Assembly: GCF_947539375.1 (NCBI RefSeq)
Contig: NZ_OX443569.1
Span: 372,001-436,000 of the forward strand
DNA from: Lactobacillus isalae
Lineage (GTDB): Bacteria; Bacillota; Bacilli; Lactobacillales; Lactobacillaceae
Length of the DNA: 64,000 nucleotides
Reading direction: 5' to 3'
Under the pieces are notes generated by a model, which was not told the origin of the DNA, did no database searches, and worked only from the letters and a program-made list of their open reading frames with translations. Shown one piece after another: positions 15,061 to 24,064 of the stretch. Positions within the stretch are counted from its first letter, which is position 1. Every line of letters begins with the position of its first letter. The position numbers were made by a program, and so were the translations under genes.

Positions 15061-16170
15061 ATGTCTTCAGACCAAGAGTTGCTAACTTTAATTAATAATC
15101 GAATTAATAAAACTACTAAGTTGATTAAAGAAGAACAAGCTGATGCATTGGTTATTTTTAATCAGGCTAATTATCGTTTCTTGACTAATTTTTCTGGTGA
15201 AGAAGCAGAACTTATTTTAACTGCCAATGGAGATCGAGTTTTATTATCCGATTCACGTTTTAAAGATCAGATTCGTCATCAAGCCCCTGGCGAGATGAAA
15301 GTAGTTATGCAAACAATGGACGTGGTGCAAGAAATTGCTAAGCAATTGAAACAGTTAGATGTAAAAAATGTTTTAGTTGAAGGTGAATTTATTTCGGCAA
15401 CACAGTTTGAAGCTCTAAAGTTGTCTTGCCCTGACCTTAATTTTATTTTAAGTGCTGAATTAGTAGAAAAAGTTCGTAATGTAAAAGATGAACTTGAACT
15501 AGCAACTTTGCAAAAGGCAATTGATATCTCTGCGCAGAGCTTTAAAGAAATTTTGCCCTTGATTAAGCCAGGTGTTAGTGAGCGAGCTATCGGCGCAAAA
15601 TTAGACTACTTATTTAAGATGAATGGTGGGAATGGTCCGTCATTTGAAACAATTGTTGCGTCTGGATACCGTGGAAGTTGGGCACATGGAGTAGCTAGCG
15701 ATAAGAAAATTGAGTCAGGTGAATTAATCGTAATTGACTTTGGTAGTTTTTATCATGGCTATACAGCTGATATCACTAGAACTGTAGCTTTAGGACAAGT
15801 AGAGCCAGAATTAGAAAAAATATACTATATTGTACTTGAAGCTCAAAAACGGGGGATTGCTGCAGCAGTTGCTGGAAACACTGGCCAAGATATTGATCGT
15901 GCTGGTAGAAATTATATTAAAGAACAAGGCTACGGGGAATACTTTGGTCACGGAATTGGCCATGGGATTGGCCTTGAAGTACATGAACTTTGCACTCCAG
16001 CAATGCCATATGGTAAAGAAGTTATGAAAAACAATATGGCAATTACGGTTGAGCCTGGTATTTACTTGCCAGATCGTGGCGGTGTTAGAATTGAAGATGA
16101 TGTCTTGATTAAGGACAATCATCCTTATGTAATGTCACAGTTACCAAAAGATGAGCTTTTAATTCTATAA
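15061..16170 (+). CDS. pepP: Xaa-Pro aminopeptidase (M24 metallopeptidase)
   Basis: A 369-residue cytosolic metallopeptidase removing an N-terminal residue next to proline. The N-terminal ~135 residues form the creatinase-like domain and the rest the pita-bread catalytic domain. The five metal ligands are visible: two Asp in VIDFGSFYHGYTADITRT, His in GHGIGHGIGLEVHE, Glu in VEPGIYLP and Glu in GVRIEDDVLI. Lactobacilli rely on such enzymes to use proline-rich casein peptides. It sits upstream of efp, a common pairing in Firmicutes. PepQ-type prolidase activity cannot be excluded by sequence alone. Confidence 0.88.
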   Translation: MSSDQELLTLINNRINKTTKLIKEEQADALVIFNQANYRFLTNFSGEEAELILTANGDRVLLSDSRFKDQIRHQAPGEMKVVMQTMDVVQEIAKQLKQLDVKNVLVEGEFISATQFEALKLSCPDLNFILSAELVEKVRNVKDELELATLQKAIDISAQSFKEILPLIKPGVSERAIGAKLDYLFKMNGGNGPSFETIVASGYRGSWAHGVASDKKIESGELIVIDFGSFYHGYTADITRTVALGQVEPELEKIYYIVLEAQKRGIAAAVAGNTGQDIDRAGRNYIKEQGYGEYFGHGIGHGIGLEVHELCTPAMPYGKEVMKNNMAITVEPGIYLPDRGGVRIEDDVLIKDNHPYVMSQLPKDELLIL

Positions 16171-16254
16171 ATTCGTGTAATTATGCGGTTAATGTTGCGA
16201 AACAATAGATAAGATTGGTAAGATAAGTAAGTGTAGAAATGAGGTAATTTTACT

Positions 16255-16824
16255 ATGACAATGATCTCAGTTAATGAATTTAAAAATGGATTAACTATTG
16301 AATATAACAACGATTTATGGCGTATTGTTGAATTCCAACACGTTAAGCCAGGTAAAGGTAGTGCCTTTGTTCGTTCAAAGCTTAAGAGTTTAAGAACTGG
16401 TGCAGTTCAAGAATATACTTTCCGTTCAACAGCTAAGGTTAACACTGCTGATATTCAAACTAAAGCAATGCAATACTTATACAATGATGGTACAAGTTTT
16501 GTATTTATGGATACTACTACTTATGAACAACTTGAAATTCCAGAAGCTCAAGTTGAAAGAGAATCTAAATTCTTGAAAGAAAACATGGTAGTTAACGTAA
16601 TTATGCACGAAGGTGAAACTTTAGGTGTTGACTTGCCAAATACAGTTGATCTTGAAGTTGCTGAAACTGAACCAAACATCAAAGGGGACACTTCTTCCGG
16701 TGGTGGTAAGCCTGCAACTATGGAAACTGGTTTAGTAGTTAACGTACCATTCTTTATTAATCAAGGTGATGTATTAACTATTAATACTGCTGATGGTACA
16801 TACGTTTCTCGTGCAAATAAATAA
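16255..16824 (+). CDS. efp: Elongation factor P
   Basis: The 189-residue three-domain protein helps ribosomes make bonds at polyproline stretches. The tip loop KPGKGSAF places the modifiable Lys at about residue 34. The OB-fold C-terminal region reads [37 protein letters not shown] precedes the ATG; the second ATG at 16261 is two codons in. It precedes an Asp23 gene and nusB in an apparent operon. Confidence 0.97.
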   Translation: MTMISVNEFKNGLTIEYNNDLWRIVEFQHVKPGKGSAFVRSKLKSLRTGAVQEYTFRSTAKVNTADIQTKAMQYLYNDGTSFVFMDTTTYEQLEIPEAQVERESKFLKENMVVNVIMHEGETLGVDLPNTVDLEVAETEPNIKGDTSSGGGKPATMETGLVVNVPFFINQGDVLTINTADGTYVSRANK

Positions 16825-16841
16825 TTTTTGAGGTAAAAAAT

Positions 16842-17288
16842 ATGGCTGATAATTCAACGATTCTTTTATCAAGCAATGACAAAGGCGATGAAACCCGAGT
16901 TGACCTTGGTGTTTTAGAAGTTATTCTAGGAATTGCTGCCAGAAAAGTCGATGGCGTCAGCGAAATGCGTGGGACGCTAAAAACTGGCATCAATACTCTT
17001 TTTGGTCGTTCTAATCAAGGTAAGGGTGTTTCCTTAAGTGTTGAAGATGATAAGTTAACTGCTGATGTTTATGCTTATCTTGACTATGGTGTAAATGTGC
17101 CAAAAGTATGCGTCGAACTGCAAAAAAACTTAACTTTGCAATTAAAGCAAATGACAGATTTAGATTTAACTCAAATTAATATTCATGTAGTTGGCTTAGT
17201 TTCAGAAACAGAAGATACTGAATCTGAAGTTAAAGCTGATACAGAAGCACTTTTCCCAGATGATAAAGAGGACGAGGCTAACGACTAA
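16842..17288 (+). CDS. Asp23/Gls24 envelope stress-response family protein
   Basis: A 148-residue small cytoplasmic protein of the Asp23 family, equivalent by position to B. subtilis YqhY. The core contains ILGIAARKVDGVSEMRG and a valine-rich strand followed by YGVNVPKVCVELQKNL. The C-terminus is very acidic. Family members are linked to cell-envelope homeostasis and, for YqhY, to control of fatty-acid precursor supply. It lies between efp and nusB and abuts nusB with no gap. A second family member is at 35005-35367. Confidence 0.88.
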   Translation: MADNSTILLSSNDKGDETRVDLGVLEVILGIAARKVDGVSEMRGTLKTGINTLFGRSNQGKGVSLSVEDDKLTADVYAYLDYGVNVPKVCVELQKNLTLQLKQMTDLDLTQINIHVVGLVSETEDTESEVKADTEALFPDDKEDEAND

Positions 17289-17690
17289 ATGACACAGCAT
17301 GAAATGAGAAGAATTGCGATGCAAGCAATTTATTTGGCTAATCAAGGTAAATTAACTGATGCAGAAGAAGTTTGTCAAAAAGCTTTAAAGGCTTTAGAAC
17401 TTAAGGATTTTCCGGATTATTCTGCTGAATTAGTAAACGGTGTTTTAGCAAATAAAGAAGAACTTGATGCGCAATTAAGTAAATATTTAAAAAAGGGTTG
17501 GCGTCTTAATAGAATTAACGAAATAGATTTGGCAATTCTAGAAGTAGCTCTTTATGAAATGCAAAATAGCAAAGTAATTGATCCAGTAGCTGCTTTAAAT
17601 GAAGCACTAAATTTATGTGATGAATTTAGCTCTAAGGAATCTAAAAAATTTATTAATGGTCTCTTGGCCAATTTCATTAAGAAAGACTAA
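17289..17690 (+). CDS. nusB: Transcription antitermination factor NusB
   Basis: A 133-residue all-helical protein that binds boxA RNA with S10 and prevents termination in rRNA operons. The typical C-terminal pattern RINEIDLAILEVALYEM and KVIDPVAALNEALNLCDEFSSKESKKFINGLLANF is present. The start ATG directly follows the Asp23 stop. A terminator follows at once, separating it from folD. Confidence 0.95.
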   Translation: MTQHEMRRIAMQAIYLANQGKLTDAEEVCQKALKALELKDFPDYSAELVNGVLANKEELDAQLSKYLKKGWRLNRINEIDLAILEVALYEMQNSKVIDPVAALNEALNLCDEFSSKESKKFINGLLANFIKKD

Positions 17691-17696
17691 CTAATG

Positions 17697-17723
17697 AGTC
17701 GGCTCGTTGAGCCGACTTTTTTT
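17697..17723 (+). terminator. Terminator between nusB and folD
   Basis: A perfect 9-bp stem (AGTCGGCTC / GAGCCGACT) with a three-base loop and seven T. Confidence 0.9.
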
Positions 17724-17737
17724 GATGAGGTGATTAA

Positions 17738-18586
17738 GTGAAAAAATTACTAGAAGGAAAAACTCCTGCAAATGAAATTACAGAGAATTTGAAAAAAGAA
17801 ATAAAAAATTTGAAAAATGACGGAATAAATCCAACTTTGTGCGTAATAGAAGTTGGAGACGATCCTGCAAGTAAAATTTATTTGCGAGTTAAAAGAAATT
17901 TAGCTAAGAAAGTCGGAATAAATGAAGTAGGACTGCATTTTCCAGCTGATACTTCTCAAGCTGAACTTCTAGAAAAAATTGAAGAGCTTAATCAGGATCC
18001 AAGTATTAATGGAATTATGGTTCAATTACCAGTACCTCCGCAAATTGATCCAAGAGCAATTTTTGAAACAATTGCTCCTGAAAAAGATGCAGATGGATTT
18101 TCTCCACTTAATTTAGGGCGACTATGGGAAGGTCAAAGTGATATTGTCCCAGCAACAGTTCGTAGTATTTTAACTTTGATTGATTATTACGGTATTGAGA
18201 TGGCTGGTAAAAATACAGTCATTATTGGCCGTAGCGTTATTGTTGGAAAACCACTAGCTGCTGTTTTACTTGGACGAGATGCAACTGTTACAATTGCTCA
18301 CTCGAAGACTAAGAATTTAGCTGAATTAACTAAAAATGCCGATGTAATCATTTCTGATGTCGGAAAAGCTCATTTGGTGACAGAAGATATGGTAAAAGAT
18401 GGGGCAGTTTTGATCGACGTTGGAATGAACCGTGAAAATGGCAAGTTAATGGGTGATATAGATTTTGATACTGTTGCGCCAAAAGCTGAAGCAATTACTC
18501 CAGTTCCGGGCGGTGTTGGTCCATTAACAGTTGCTAGTTTAATGAAGCAAACAGTTATATTAACGAGGAAGCAACATGGCAGATAA
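17738..18586 (+). CDS. folD: Methylenetetrahydrofolate dehydrogenase/cyclohydrolase
   Basis: The 282-residue bifunctional enzyme interconverts 5,10-methylene-, methenyl- and 10-formyl-tetrahydrofolate for purine synthesis and initiator-tRNA formylation. The substrate-site Lys is in SKIYLRVKRN (about residues 45-54). PVPPQIDPRAIFETIAPEKDADGF and VIIGRSVIVGKPLA are signature motifs, and TPVPGGVGPLTVASLM is near the C-terminus. It starts with GTG behind GAGGTGATTAA. Its end overlaps xseA by 11 bases. Confidence 0.97.
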   Translation: MKKLLEGKTPANEITENLKKEIKNLKNDGINPTLCVIEVGDDPASKIYLRVKRNLAKKVGINEVGLHFPADTSQAELLEKIEELNQDPSINGIMVQLPVPPQIDPRAIFETIAPEKDADGFSPLNLGRLWEGQSDIVPATVRSILTLIDYYGIEMAGKNTVIIGRSVIVGKPLAAVLLGRDATVTIAHSKTKNLAELTKNADVIISDVGKAHLVTEDMVKDGAVLIDVGMNRENGKLMGDIDFDTVAPKAEAITPVPGGVGPLTVASLMKQTVILTRKQHGR

Positions 18587-19946
18587 TCCAATTTATCTTT
18601 CTGTTAGTGATTTAAATTTCTACATCTCACAAAAGTTTAAAAACGATCCTTATTTGCATAAAGTTTTTTTGCAGGGAGAGTTATCTAATTTTAGGTTTAG
18701 AATGCATTCTCACCAATATTTTTCATTAAAAGACGAAAAGTCAAAGATTAATGTAGTGATGTTTCGGTCATTTTTTGAAAAATTAAAGTTCAAACCCGAA
18801 GAGGGAATGAAGGTTTATGTAAGTGGCTATGTAGATGTTTATGGACCACAAGGATCATATCAATTTTATGCTCAAACGATGGAACCGGCTGGCTTAGGTG
18901 CTTTATATGAGCAACTAAGACAATTGCAAGAAAAGCTTGCAAAAGAAGGGCTATTCAATGAAGAACATAAAAAAAGAATACCCCTTTTCCCAGATCGAAT
19001 TGCAGTTGTGACAAGTGCTTCAGGTGCAGTTATTCACGATATTATGGTAACTGCCAATCGGCGTTTCCCACATGCAGAAATTGATTTATACCCAGCTAAA
19101 GTCCAAGGAGACGATGCAGCTGATACAATTGTTTCTTCTTTGCAGCAAATCCAAGCACAAGACAATAAATATGATGTAGTAATTATTGGTCGTGGTGGAG
19201 GATCTTTAGAAGATTTATGGCCTTTTAATGAAGAAAAGGTTGTAAGGCAAATCTACGCAATGCAGATGCCAGTTATTAGCTCAGTAGGGCATGAAACTGA
19301 TACAACATTGGCTGACTTGGTAGCAGATGCTCGAGCAGCTACTCCAACAGCGGCTGCAGAGTATGCAACGCCTAATTTGGTTGATGTATTAACACAAATT
19401 GCGCAATTGCGTGCAAGACTATATGCGGCTGTCCAGACTAATATTCATACAAAGCGCCAAATTTTAGAGCGTTTAAAAAATGCGCCAGTCTTAAGAGAGC
19501 CTACTAGAATTTATGATCAGCAGATTCAACAAGTTGATATGCTTACCCATCGTCTTGATCAGGCAATGAATAATCAACTTAAACAAGATCAATCAAATTT
19601 ACGTTTACTTCAAGAACGTTTGAAGTCGTTAAATCCTAGTCGAAAATTGGAACAGATTGAGAGGGAAAGAACTTTCATAACTTCAAATCTTGTTTCAGCA
19701 ATGGCTACCTATCTGAAAGATCAAAGAAACAGATTAAATCGGACAATGCAGCAATTGGATGATATTAGTCCGTTAAAGACAATTAGTCGTGGATATGTTT
19801 ATACTACTGATCAAAAGGGCAATACTGTTACTTCAGTTGATATGTTGAAGATTGATGAAAAATTGAAATTGCATTTCAAGGATGGTCAAGTGCAGGTTAA
19901 TGTAGAAGATATTCGGAGAGAAAAAGATGGCAACCAAGAAAAATAA
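18576..19946 (+). CDS. xseA: Exodeoxyribonuclease VII large subunit
   Basis: The 456-residue subunit of the nuclease degrades single-stranded DNA to short oligonucleotides. An OB-fold occupies about 5-105, then the catalytic core with TSASGAVIHDI, VIIGRGGGSLEDLWPFNEE and SSVGHETDTTLADLVADARAATPTAAAE, then a long coiled-coil region (260-390) and a C-terminal RGYVYTTD segment. It overlaps folD by 11 bases and xseB by 20 bases, so the subunits are made together. Confidence 0.97.
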   Translation: MADNPIYLSVSDLNFYISQKFKNDPYLHKVFLQGELSNFRFRMHSHQYFSLKDEKSKINVVMFRSFFEKLKFKPEEGMKVYVSGYVDVYGPQGSYQFYAQTMEPAGLGALYEQLRQLQEKLAKEGLFNEEHKKRIPLFPDRIAVVTSASGAVIHDIMVTANRRFPHAEIDLYPAKVQGDDAADTIVSSLQQIQAQDNKYDVVIIGRGGGSLEDLWPFNEEKVVRQIYAMQMPVISSVGHETDTTLADLVADARAATPTAAAEYATPNLVDVLTQIAQLRARLYAAVQTNIHTKRQILERLKNAPVLREPTRIYDQQIQQVDMLTHRLDQAMNNQLKQDQSNLRLLQERLKSLNPSRKLEQIERERTFITSNLVSAMATYLKDQRNRLNRTMQQLDDISPLKTISRGYVYTTDQKGNTVTSVDMLKIDEKLKLHFKDGQVQVNVEDIRREKDGNQEK

Positions 19947-20172
19947 TTTTGAAGAGCAATTAAATGAATTGCAAGAAATCGTGAATAAGCTGGAAAGTGG
20001 CAATGTACCGCTTGAAGATGCTCTAAGTGAGTTTCAAGCGGGAGTTAAGTTAAGTCGTGAGTTAGAAAAGAAACTTAACGATGCTGAACAAACAGTTGCC
20101 AAGTTAGTTGATAAAGATGGAAACGAAAAGAACTTAGATCCCCAAAATGCGTCTGCTCCTGAGGAAGAATAA
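19927..20172 (+). CDS. xseB: Exodeoxyribonuclease VII small subunit
   Basis: The 81-residue helical-hairpin partner of XseA shows the family pattern FEEQLNELQEIVNKLESG and PLEDALSEFQAGVKLSRELEKKL. It begins inside the end of xseA, and the ispA ATG directly follows its stop, a tightly coupled arrangement. Confidence 0.96.
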   Translation: MATKKNNFEEQLNELQEIVNKLESGNVPLEDALSEFQAGVKLSRELEKKLNDAEQTVAKLVDKDGNEKNLDPQNASAPEEE

Positions 20173-21039
20173 ATGGAATTAAAAGATTTTCAAGAAAAAT
20201 ATACACCTCAAATTGATAGCTATTTAGAGGAACACTTAAAGACTGAAGTAGATAATCCAGTTTTTAGTAAGATTATGTCTTATTCCGTTATGGCAGGAGG
20301 TAAAAGATTACGTCCTTTGCTATTTTTGTCAACGCTTAAGACTCTCAATCATGAAATTGGAGAATCAGAATTAAGGATTGCGTGTGGGATTGAATTAATT
20401 CATACCTATTCTTTAATTCATGATGACTTACCGGCTATGGATAATGACGATTATCGTCGTGGTAAGCTTACTTCTCATAAAAAATGGGGAGAAGCTGAAG
20501 CAATTTTAGCTGGGGATGCCTTACTTCCTTTAGGTATTCAATGGATCACAGAAGGCAGTAATTCAGCTGCCCTAGCGATAATTATTTCTCAAGCAGTTGG
20601 CCCTAACGGAATGGTAGGAGGCCAATATTTAGATATTGACTCTACTAATAATGATTCAGTCAGAGAAAATGCTAAGTTAATCAACCAAATGGAATGGTTA
20701 AAAACAGGCTGCTTAATTGAGGCTAGTGTGAAAATGGCTGCAGTTTATGCCAAAGCAAGTGCCGATGAACTAGAAAGACTAGATAAGTTTAGTAAAGAAT
20801 TTGGTCGGTCATATCAGATTTATGATGATTTGGTTGATATAGTAGAAACGGCTAAAGAAGCAGGCAAGGCTACGCATAAAGATGCTGATGAGGGAAAGAA
20901 TAATACTCTTACTCTCTTAGGGATTGACGCTAGTCGTAAAGAACTATCATCGATGATAGTAGCTGGAAAAGAAGCTATAGCAATTTTTAATGAGCCTTTA
21001 TTAGGTGAATTCTTTAATTTATATCAGAAGGTATTGTAG
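20173..21039 (+). CDS. ispA: Polyprenyl (farnesyl/geranyl) diphosphate synthase
   Basis: A 288-residue all-helical prenyl transferase condensing IPP with allylic diphosphates. GGKRLRPLL near residue 42 is the IPP-binding site. The first Asp-rich motif is DDLPAMDNDDYRRGK near 81-95 and the second YDDLVDIVE near 217-225. The product feeds undecaprenyl diphosphate for cell-wall synthesis. In Bacillus, dxs follows; here tlyA follows after three bases, consistent with a mevalonate route for IPP in this organism. Confidence 0.93.
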   Translation: MELKDFQEKYTPQIDSYLEEHLKTEVDNPVFSKIMSYSVMAGGKRLRPLLFLSTLKTLNHEIGESELRIACGIELIHTYSLIHDDLPAMDNDDYRRGKLTSHKKWGEAEAILAGDALLPLGIQWITEGSNSAALAIIISQAVGPNGMVGGQYLDIDSTNNDSVRENAKLINQMEWLKTGCLIEASVKMAAVYAKASADELERLDKFSKEFGRSYQIYDDLVDIVETAKEAGKATHKDADEGKNNTLTLLGIDASRKELSSMIVAGKEAIAIFNEPLLGEFFNLYQKVL

Positions 21040-21042
21040 TAA

Positions 21043-21855
21043 ATGGTTAAAAAGCGTGCAGATGTTTTATTGTTTGAACAAGGTCTTTTTAATTCTCGTA
21101 GTCAAGCACAACGAGCTATTATGGCTGGATTAGTTAACGATCACAACCATCAAAGAATCGATAAGAGTGGCGAAAAATTTCCAGAAGATGAAATATTTCA
21201 CATTAAAGATGATGGTAAGAAGTATGTTTCTCGTGGCGGTTTTAAATTAGAAAAGGCATTACAAGTCTTCGATATTAATTTAAAAGATAAAATTTGTTTA
21301 GATATTGGTGCTTCAACGGGTGGATTTACTGATGTTGCTTTGCAAAATGGCGCTAAATTAGTCTATGCCTTGGATGTGGGCTATAATCAGCTTGCTTGGA
21401 AATTACGTGACAATCCGCAAGTTGTAGTGATGGAAAAACAAAATTTCCGCTATAGTAAACCAGCCGATTTTACTGATGGTTTACCTGATTTTGCGATGAC
21501 AGATGTTTCCTTTATTTCATTAGATCTTATTATGCCGCCAATGTATGAAATTCTAAAAGATAAGTGTGACGCTGTATGTTTGATTAAGCCGCAGTTTGAA
21601 GCTGGCCCTGAAAATGTTGGTAAGCATGGTATTGTTCATGACCACGAAGTCCATGCAAGTGTTATTAAACATACAATGCAGATGGCTCAAAAAATTGGGT
21701 TTAATATTTTAGGAGTAGATTATTCACCAATTAAAGGCGGCAAAGGAAATATTGAATTTTTGATTCATTTAGGTAAAGACCTGGAAAATCCAGGTCAAGA
21801 CTTATGGAAAGGCAATCCAGTAGACGTAGTTCAACGTGCAGTTAATGGTCTTTAG
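21043..21855 (+). CDS. tlyA: TlyA-family rRNA methyltransferase (YqxC)
   Basis: The 270-residue protein has an N-terminal S4 RNA-binding domain (residues 1-60, RADVLLFEQGLFNSRSQAQRAI) and a Rossmann SAM-dependent methyltransferase domain (CLDIGASTGGFTDVALQNGA near 86-105, DVSFISLDLI near 154). Family members 2'-O-methylate rRNA; hemolysin annotations are historical. It sits between ispA and recN as in other Firmicutes, but the argR gene usual between tlyA and recN is absent. Confidence 0.9.
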   Translation: MVKKRADVLLFEQGLFNSRSQAQRAIMAGLVNDHNHQRIDKSGEKFPEDEIFHIKDDGKKYVSRGGFKLEKALQVFDINLKDKICLDIGASTGGFTDVALQNGAKLVYALDVGYNQLAWKLRDNPQVVVMEKQNFRYSKPADFTDGLPDFAMTDVSFISLDLIMPPMYEILKDKCDAVCLIKPQFEAGPENVGKHGIVHDHEVHASVIKHTMQMAQKIGFNILGVDYSPIKGGKGNIEFLIHLGKDLENPGQDLWKGNPVDVVQRAVNGL

Positions 21856-21865
21856 GTGAGATAAA

Positions 21866-23545
21866 ATGTTAGTTGAATTAGATATTAAAAACTTTGCAAT
21901 TATTAAAACGCTAAAAGTCCGTTTTCAGGAAAAAATGACCGTTTTAATTGGGGAAACGGGTGCTGGAAAATCAATTATTATTGATGCTGTTTCACTTTTA
22001 TTAGGTAGCCGGGCGCAAAGTGAAATGATCCGTTCGGGTGAAGAAAAAGCAGTGATCACAGGCTTATTTGTATTAAGCGAACAAAAGGAAATCATTGAAA
22101 GCTTGTGTGAGAAATACGGACTTCCTTTTGAAGATGATCAATTAATAATTAGTCGTGAATTGACACATAAGGGAAGAAACGTCGTTAGAATTAACGGGCA
22201 GCTAACTACGATTAACGTTTTACGCGAAATTGGTAAAAACTTAGTTGATATTCATGGTCAAAACGATCAGCAAATTCTAATGGATCAAGATCGACAAATC
22301 GATTTAATTGATAATTATGCTAAGCCTGAATTTAAAGAAGAACTGCAAAGTTATACAGCTGATTTTGAAAAATGGCGGCATCTTACTTCACAATTACGTA
22401 AACTAAGAGAAGATGCACAGGAGATTGCTCAAAAGCAAGATATTTTAGAATTTCAAAATAATGAACTCGAAAGCGCAGACCTAACTGATCCAAATGAAGA
22501 TGAAAAATTGGAAGAAGAGTTTAATGAGCTAAATAATTATCAAAAAATTGCAGATACAGCCAATTATTTTATGCAGCTGTACGACGATGATGAACATGGC
22601 TTGGCTACTTTACTTGGGGATGCTCAAAATGCGGCAGAGGACTTAAGTAATTATGGTAAAAAGTTTGAAAATTTTGCGACTAGCTTTAACGACGGAATTT
22701 ATTCTTTAAATGATGCTCGTAGTGAATTATCTTCTTTAATGGATCAAATGGATTTTGATGAAGAACGCTATCAATATGTTTCGAGTCGTCTAGATACTTT
22801 GAATACTCTTAAAAAGAAGTATGGCCCAACTTTAGAAGATGTCTTTAAATTTGCTCAAAAAGTTAAAAGTGAGTTAGGTAAATTTGAAACCGGTGATTTG
22901 GACGAAGAAAAGATTCAGAAAGAATTAGCAATTGTTGAAAAGAGCCTTAGTCAAAAGGCTCAAAAATTGCATGTTCAAAGAGAAAAAATTGCTCGTGATC
23001 TTGAAGCGAAAATCAAAAAAGAATTAGCCGACCTATATATGGAAAAAGCGCGCTTTTCTATTCGAATTAATGAAACTAATTCATTTACTAAACTTGGAAC
23101 CGATGAAGTTATTTTTATGATTGCACCTAACCCTGGTGAGTCATTAATGCCTCTAGTTAAAATTGTATCTGGAGGGGAACAGTCTAGATTGATTTTAGCT
23201 TTGAAGGCAATCTTTAGTAGAGTAGAGCCTGTTGGAACGATGATCTTTGATGAAATTGATACTGGTGTTTCTGGTCGAGTTTCTGCAGCTATTGGTAAGA
23301 AAATGCACGCGATTGGGCAAGAAAAGCAAGTTATTACTATTACTCACTCGCCGCAAGTTGCTGCTGCTGGAGATCAACGGTATTCAGTTGTGAAACAAGT
23401 TAAAGATGGAGCTACTTATACTCAAGTAGGTCCGCTTACTCAAGAAGAAGCAATTACTGCAATTGCGCAAATGATGGCAGGATCAGATGTGACAGATGCG
23501 GCAAAAAGAAATGCTGCTGACCTGATGGAGAGCTTTAAAAAATAA
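21866..23545 (+). CDS. recN: DNA repair protein RecN
   Basis: This 559-residue SMC-like ATPase acts early in double-strand-break repair. Walker A GETGAGKSIIIDA is near residues 29-41 and the Q-loop DIHGQNDQQILMDQ near 130. Two coiled-coil arms span about 150-370. The signature VSGGEQSRLILALK and Walker B TMIFDEIDTGVSG are near 435-475, with ITHSPQVAA after them. RBS AGGTGAGATAAA. No LexA box precedes it, since it is transcribed with tlyA. Confidence 0.97.
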   Translation: MLVELDIKNFAIIKTLKVRFQEKMTVLIGETGAGKSIIIDAVSLLLGSRAQSEMIRSGEEKAVITGLFVLSEQKEIIESLCEKYGLPFEDDQLIISRELTHKGRNVVRINGQLTTINVLREIGKNLVDIHGQNDQQILMDQDRQIDLIDNYAKPEFKEELQSYTADFEKWRHLTSQLRKLREDAQEIAQKQDILEFQNNELESADLTDPNEDEKLEEEFNELNNYQKIADTANYFMQLYDDDEHGLATLLGDAQNAAEDLSNYGKKFENFATSFNDGIYSLNDARSELSSLMDQMDFDEERYQYVSSRLDTLNTLKKKYGPTLEDVFKFAQKVKSELGKFETGDLDEEKIQKELAIVEKSLSQKAQKLHVQREKIARDLEAKIKKELADLYMEKARFSIRINETNSFTKLGTDEVIFMIAPNPGESLMPLVKIVSGGEQSRLILALKAIFSRVEPVGTMIFDEIDTGVSGRVSAAIGKKMHAIGQEKQVITITHSPQVAAAGDQRYSVVKQVKDGATYTQVGPLTQEEAITAIAQMMAGSDVTDAAKRNAADLMESFKK

Positions 23546-23549
23546 ATTA

Positions 23550-23610
23550 AAAAGGACTTTTCAGACTGGTGCAATGTTAATTAGCACTATGTTGAAAAGT
23601 CCTTTTATTT
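23550..23610. terminator. Bidirectional terminator between recN and the reverse small gene
   Basis: The 14-bp arms AAAAGGACTTTTCA and TGAAAAGTCCTTTT enclose a smaller GTGC/GCAC hairpin, with A- and T-rich flanks. It ends recN on + and the SOS-type gene on -. Confidence 0.85.
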
Positions 23611-23904
23611 TTATGCAGCTTCGACATTAAAAATATCGTTTAAATCAATAATTCTTACTATATTGTTATCGTAGCTATCTAATACAAAGCGACCTGCAGA
23701 TGTTCGCTTTATTAATTGCCCAATTTCTGTTTTTCCGTTTTGATAAGTAAGTAGAATGTATTCTTTATGAAAGAGCGCGTGCTCTAGAATTCGAATAATT
23801 TTGCCTGGATCTTGAGCAAAGGTAGTAAGCTTATTAATATTATAGGTAAAGAAATAATTATAGATTTGCTTACTATAATTATTAAGCGACTTTAAAAAAT
23901 TCAT
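23611..23904 (-). CDS. Small LexA-controlled protein, YolD-like C-terminal half (tentative)
   Basis: A 97-residue protein transcribed from its own promoter. The N-terminal half is helical (LKSLNNYSKQIYNYFF). The C-terminal half has the strand pattern of small Sm-like/YolD domains: HKEYILLTYQNGKTEIGQLI, then RFVLDSYDN and RIIDLNDIFNVE. YolD proteins in Bacillus are encoded next to LexA-regulated Y-family polymerases. Here no polymerase is adjacent, but the promoter carries a LexA box that matches the Gram-positive consensus almost perfectly. RBS AGAGGA lies 7 bases from the ATG. The family call is by eye; the regulation is well supported by the sequence. Confidence 0.65.
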   Translation of the reverse strand: MNFLKSLNNYSKQIYNYFFTYNINKLTTFAQDPGKIIRILEHALFHKEYILLTYQNGKTEIGQLIKRTSAGRFVLDSYDNNIVRIIDLNDIFNVEAA

Positions 23905-23947
23905 ATCTCATTCCTCTATATATCCCGAACTTGCGTTTGCACTATGT

Positions 23948-23976
23948 ATTATACGAACAAATGTTTTTAATTGCAA
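23948..23976 (-). promoter_or_regulatory. LexA (SOS) operator inside a promoter for the reverse small gene
   Basis: On the minus strand TTGCAA (-35, 23976-23971), a 17-base spacer and TATAAT (-10, 23953-23948) form a near-consensus promoter. The spacer contains CGAACAAATGTTTT (plus-strand 23954-23967), which fits the Gram-positive SOS box CGAACRNRYGTTYC at 13 of 14 positions. LexA bound there would sit between the -35 and -10 boxes. Confidence 0.75.
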
Positions 23977-24064
23977 GTAGAATTTATATCTCTTTGCGAA
24001 ACTCTTGAAATTACTCGCTTTTTAGTGCAATATATTCTTGTTACTATAATTTTTAGGAGCGAAA

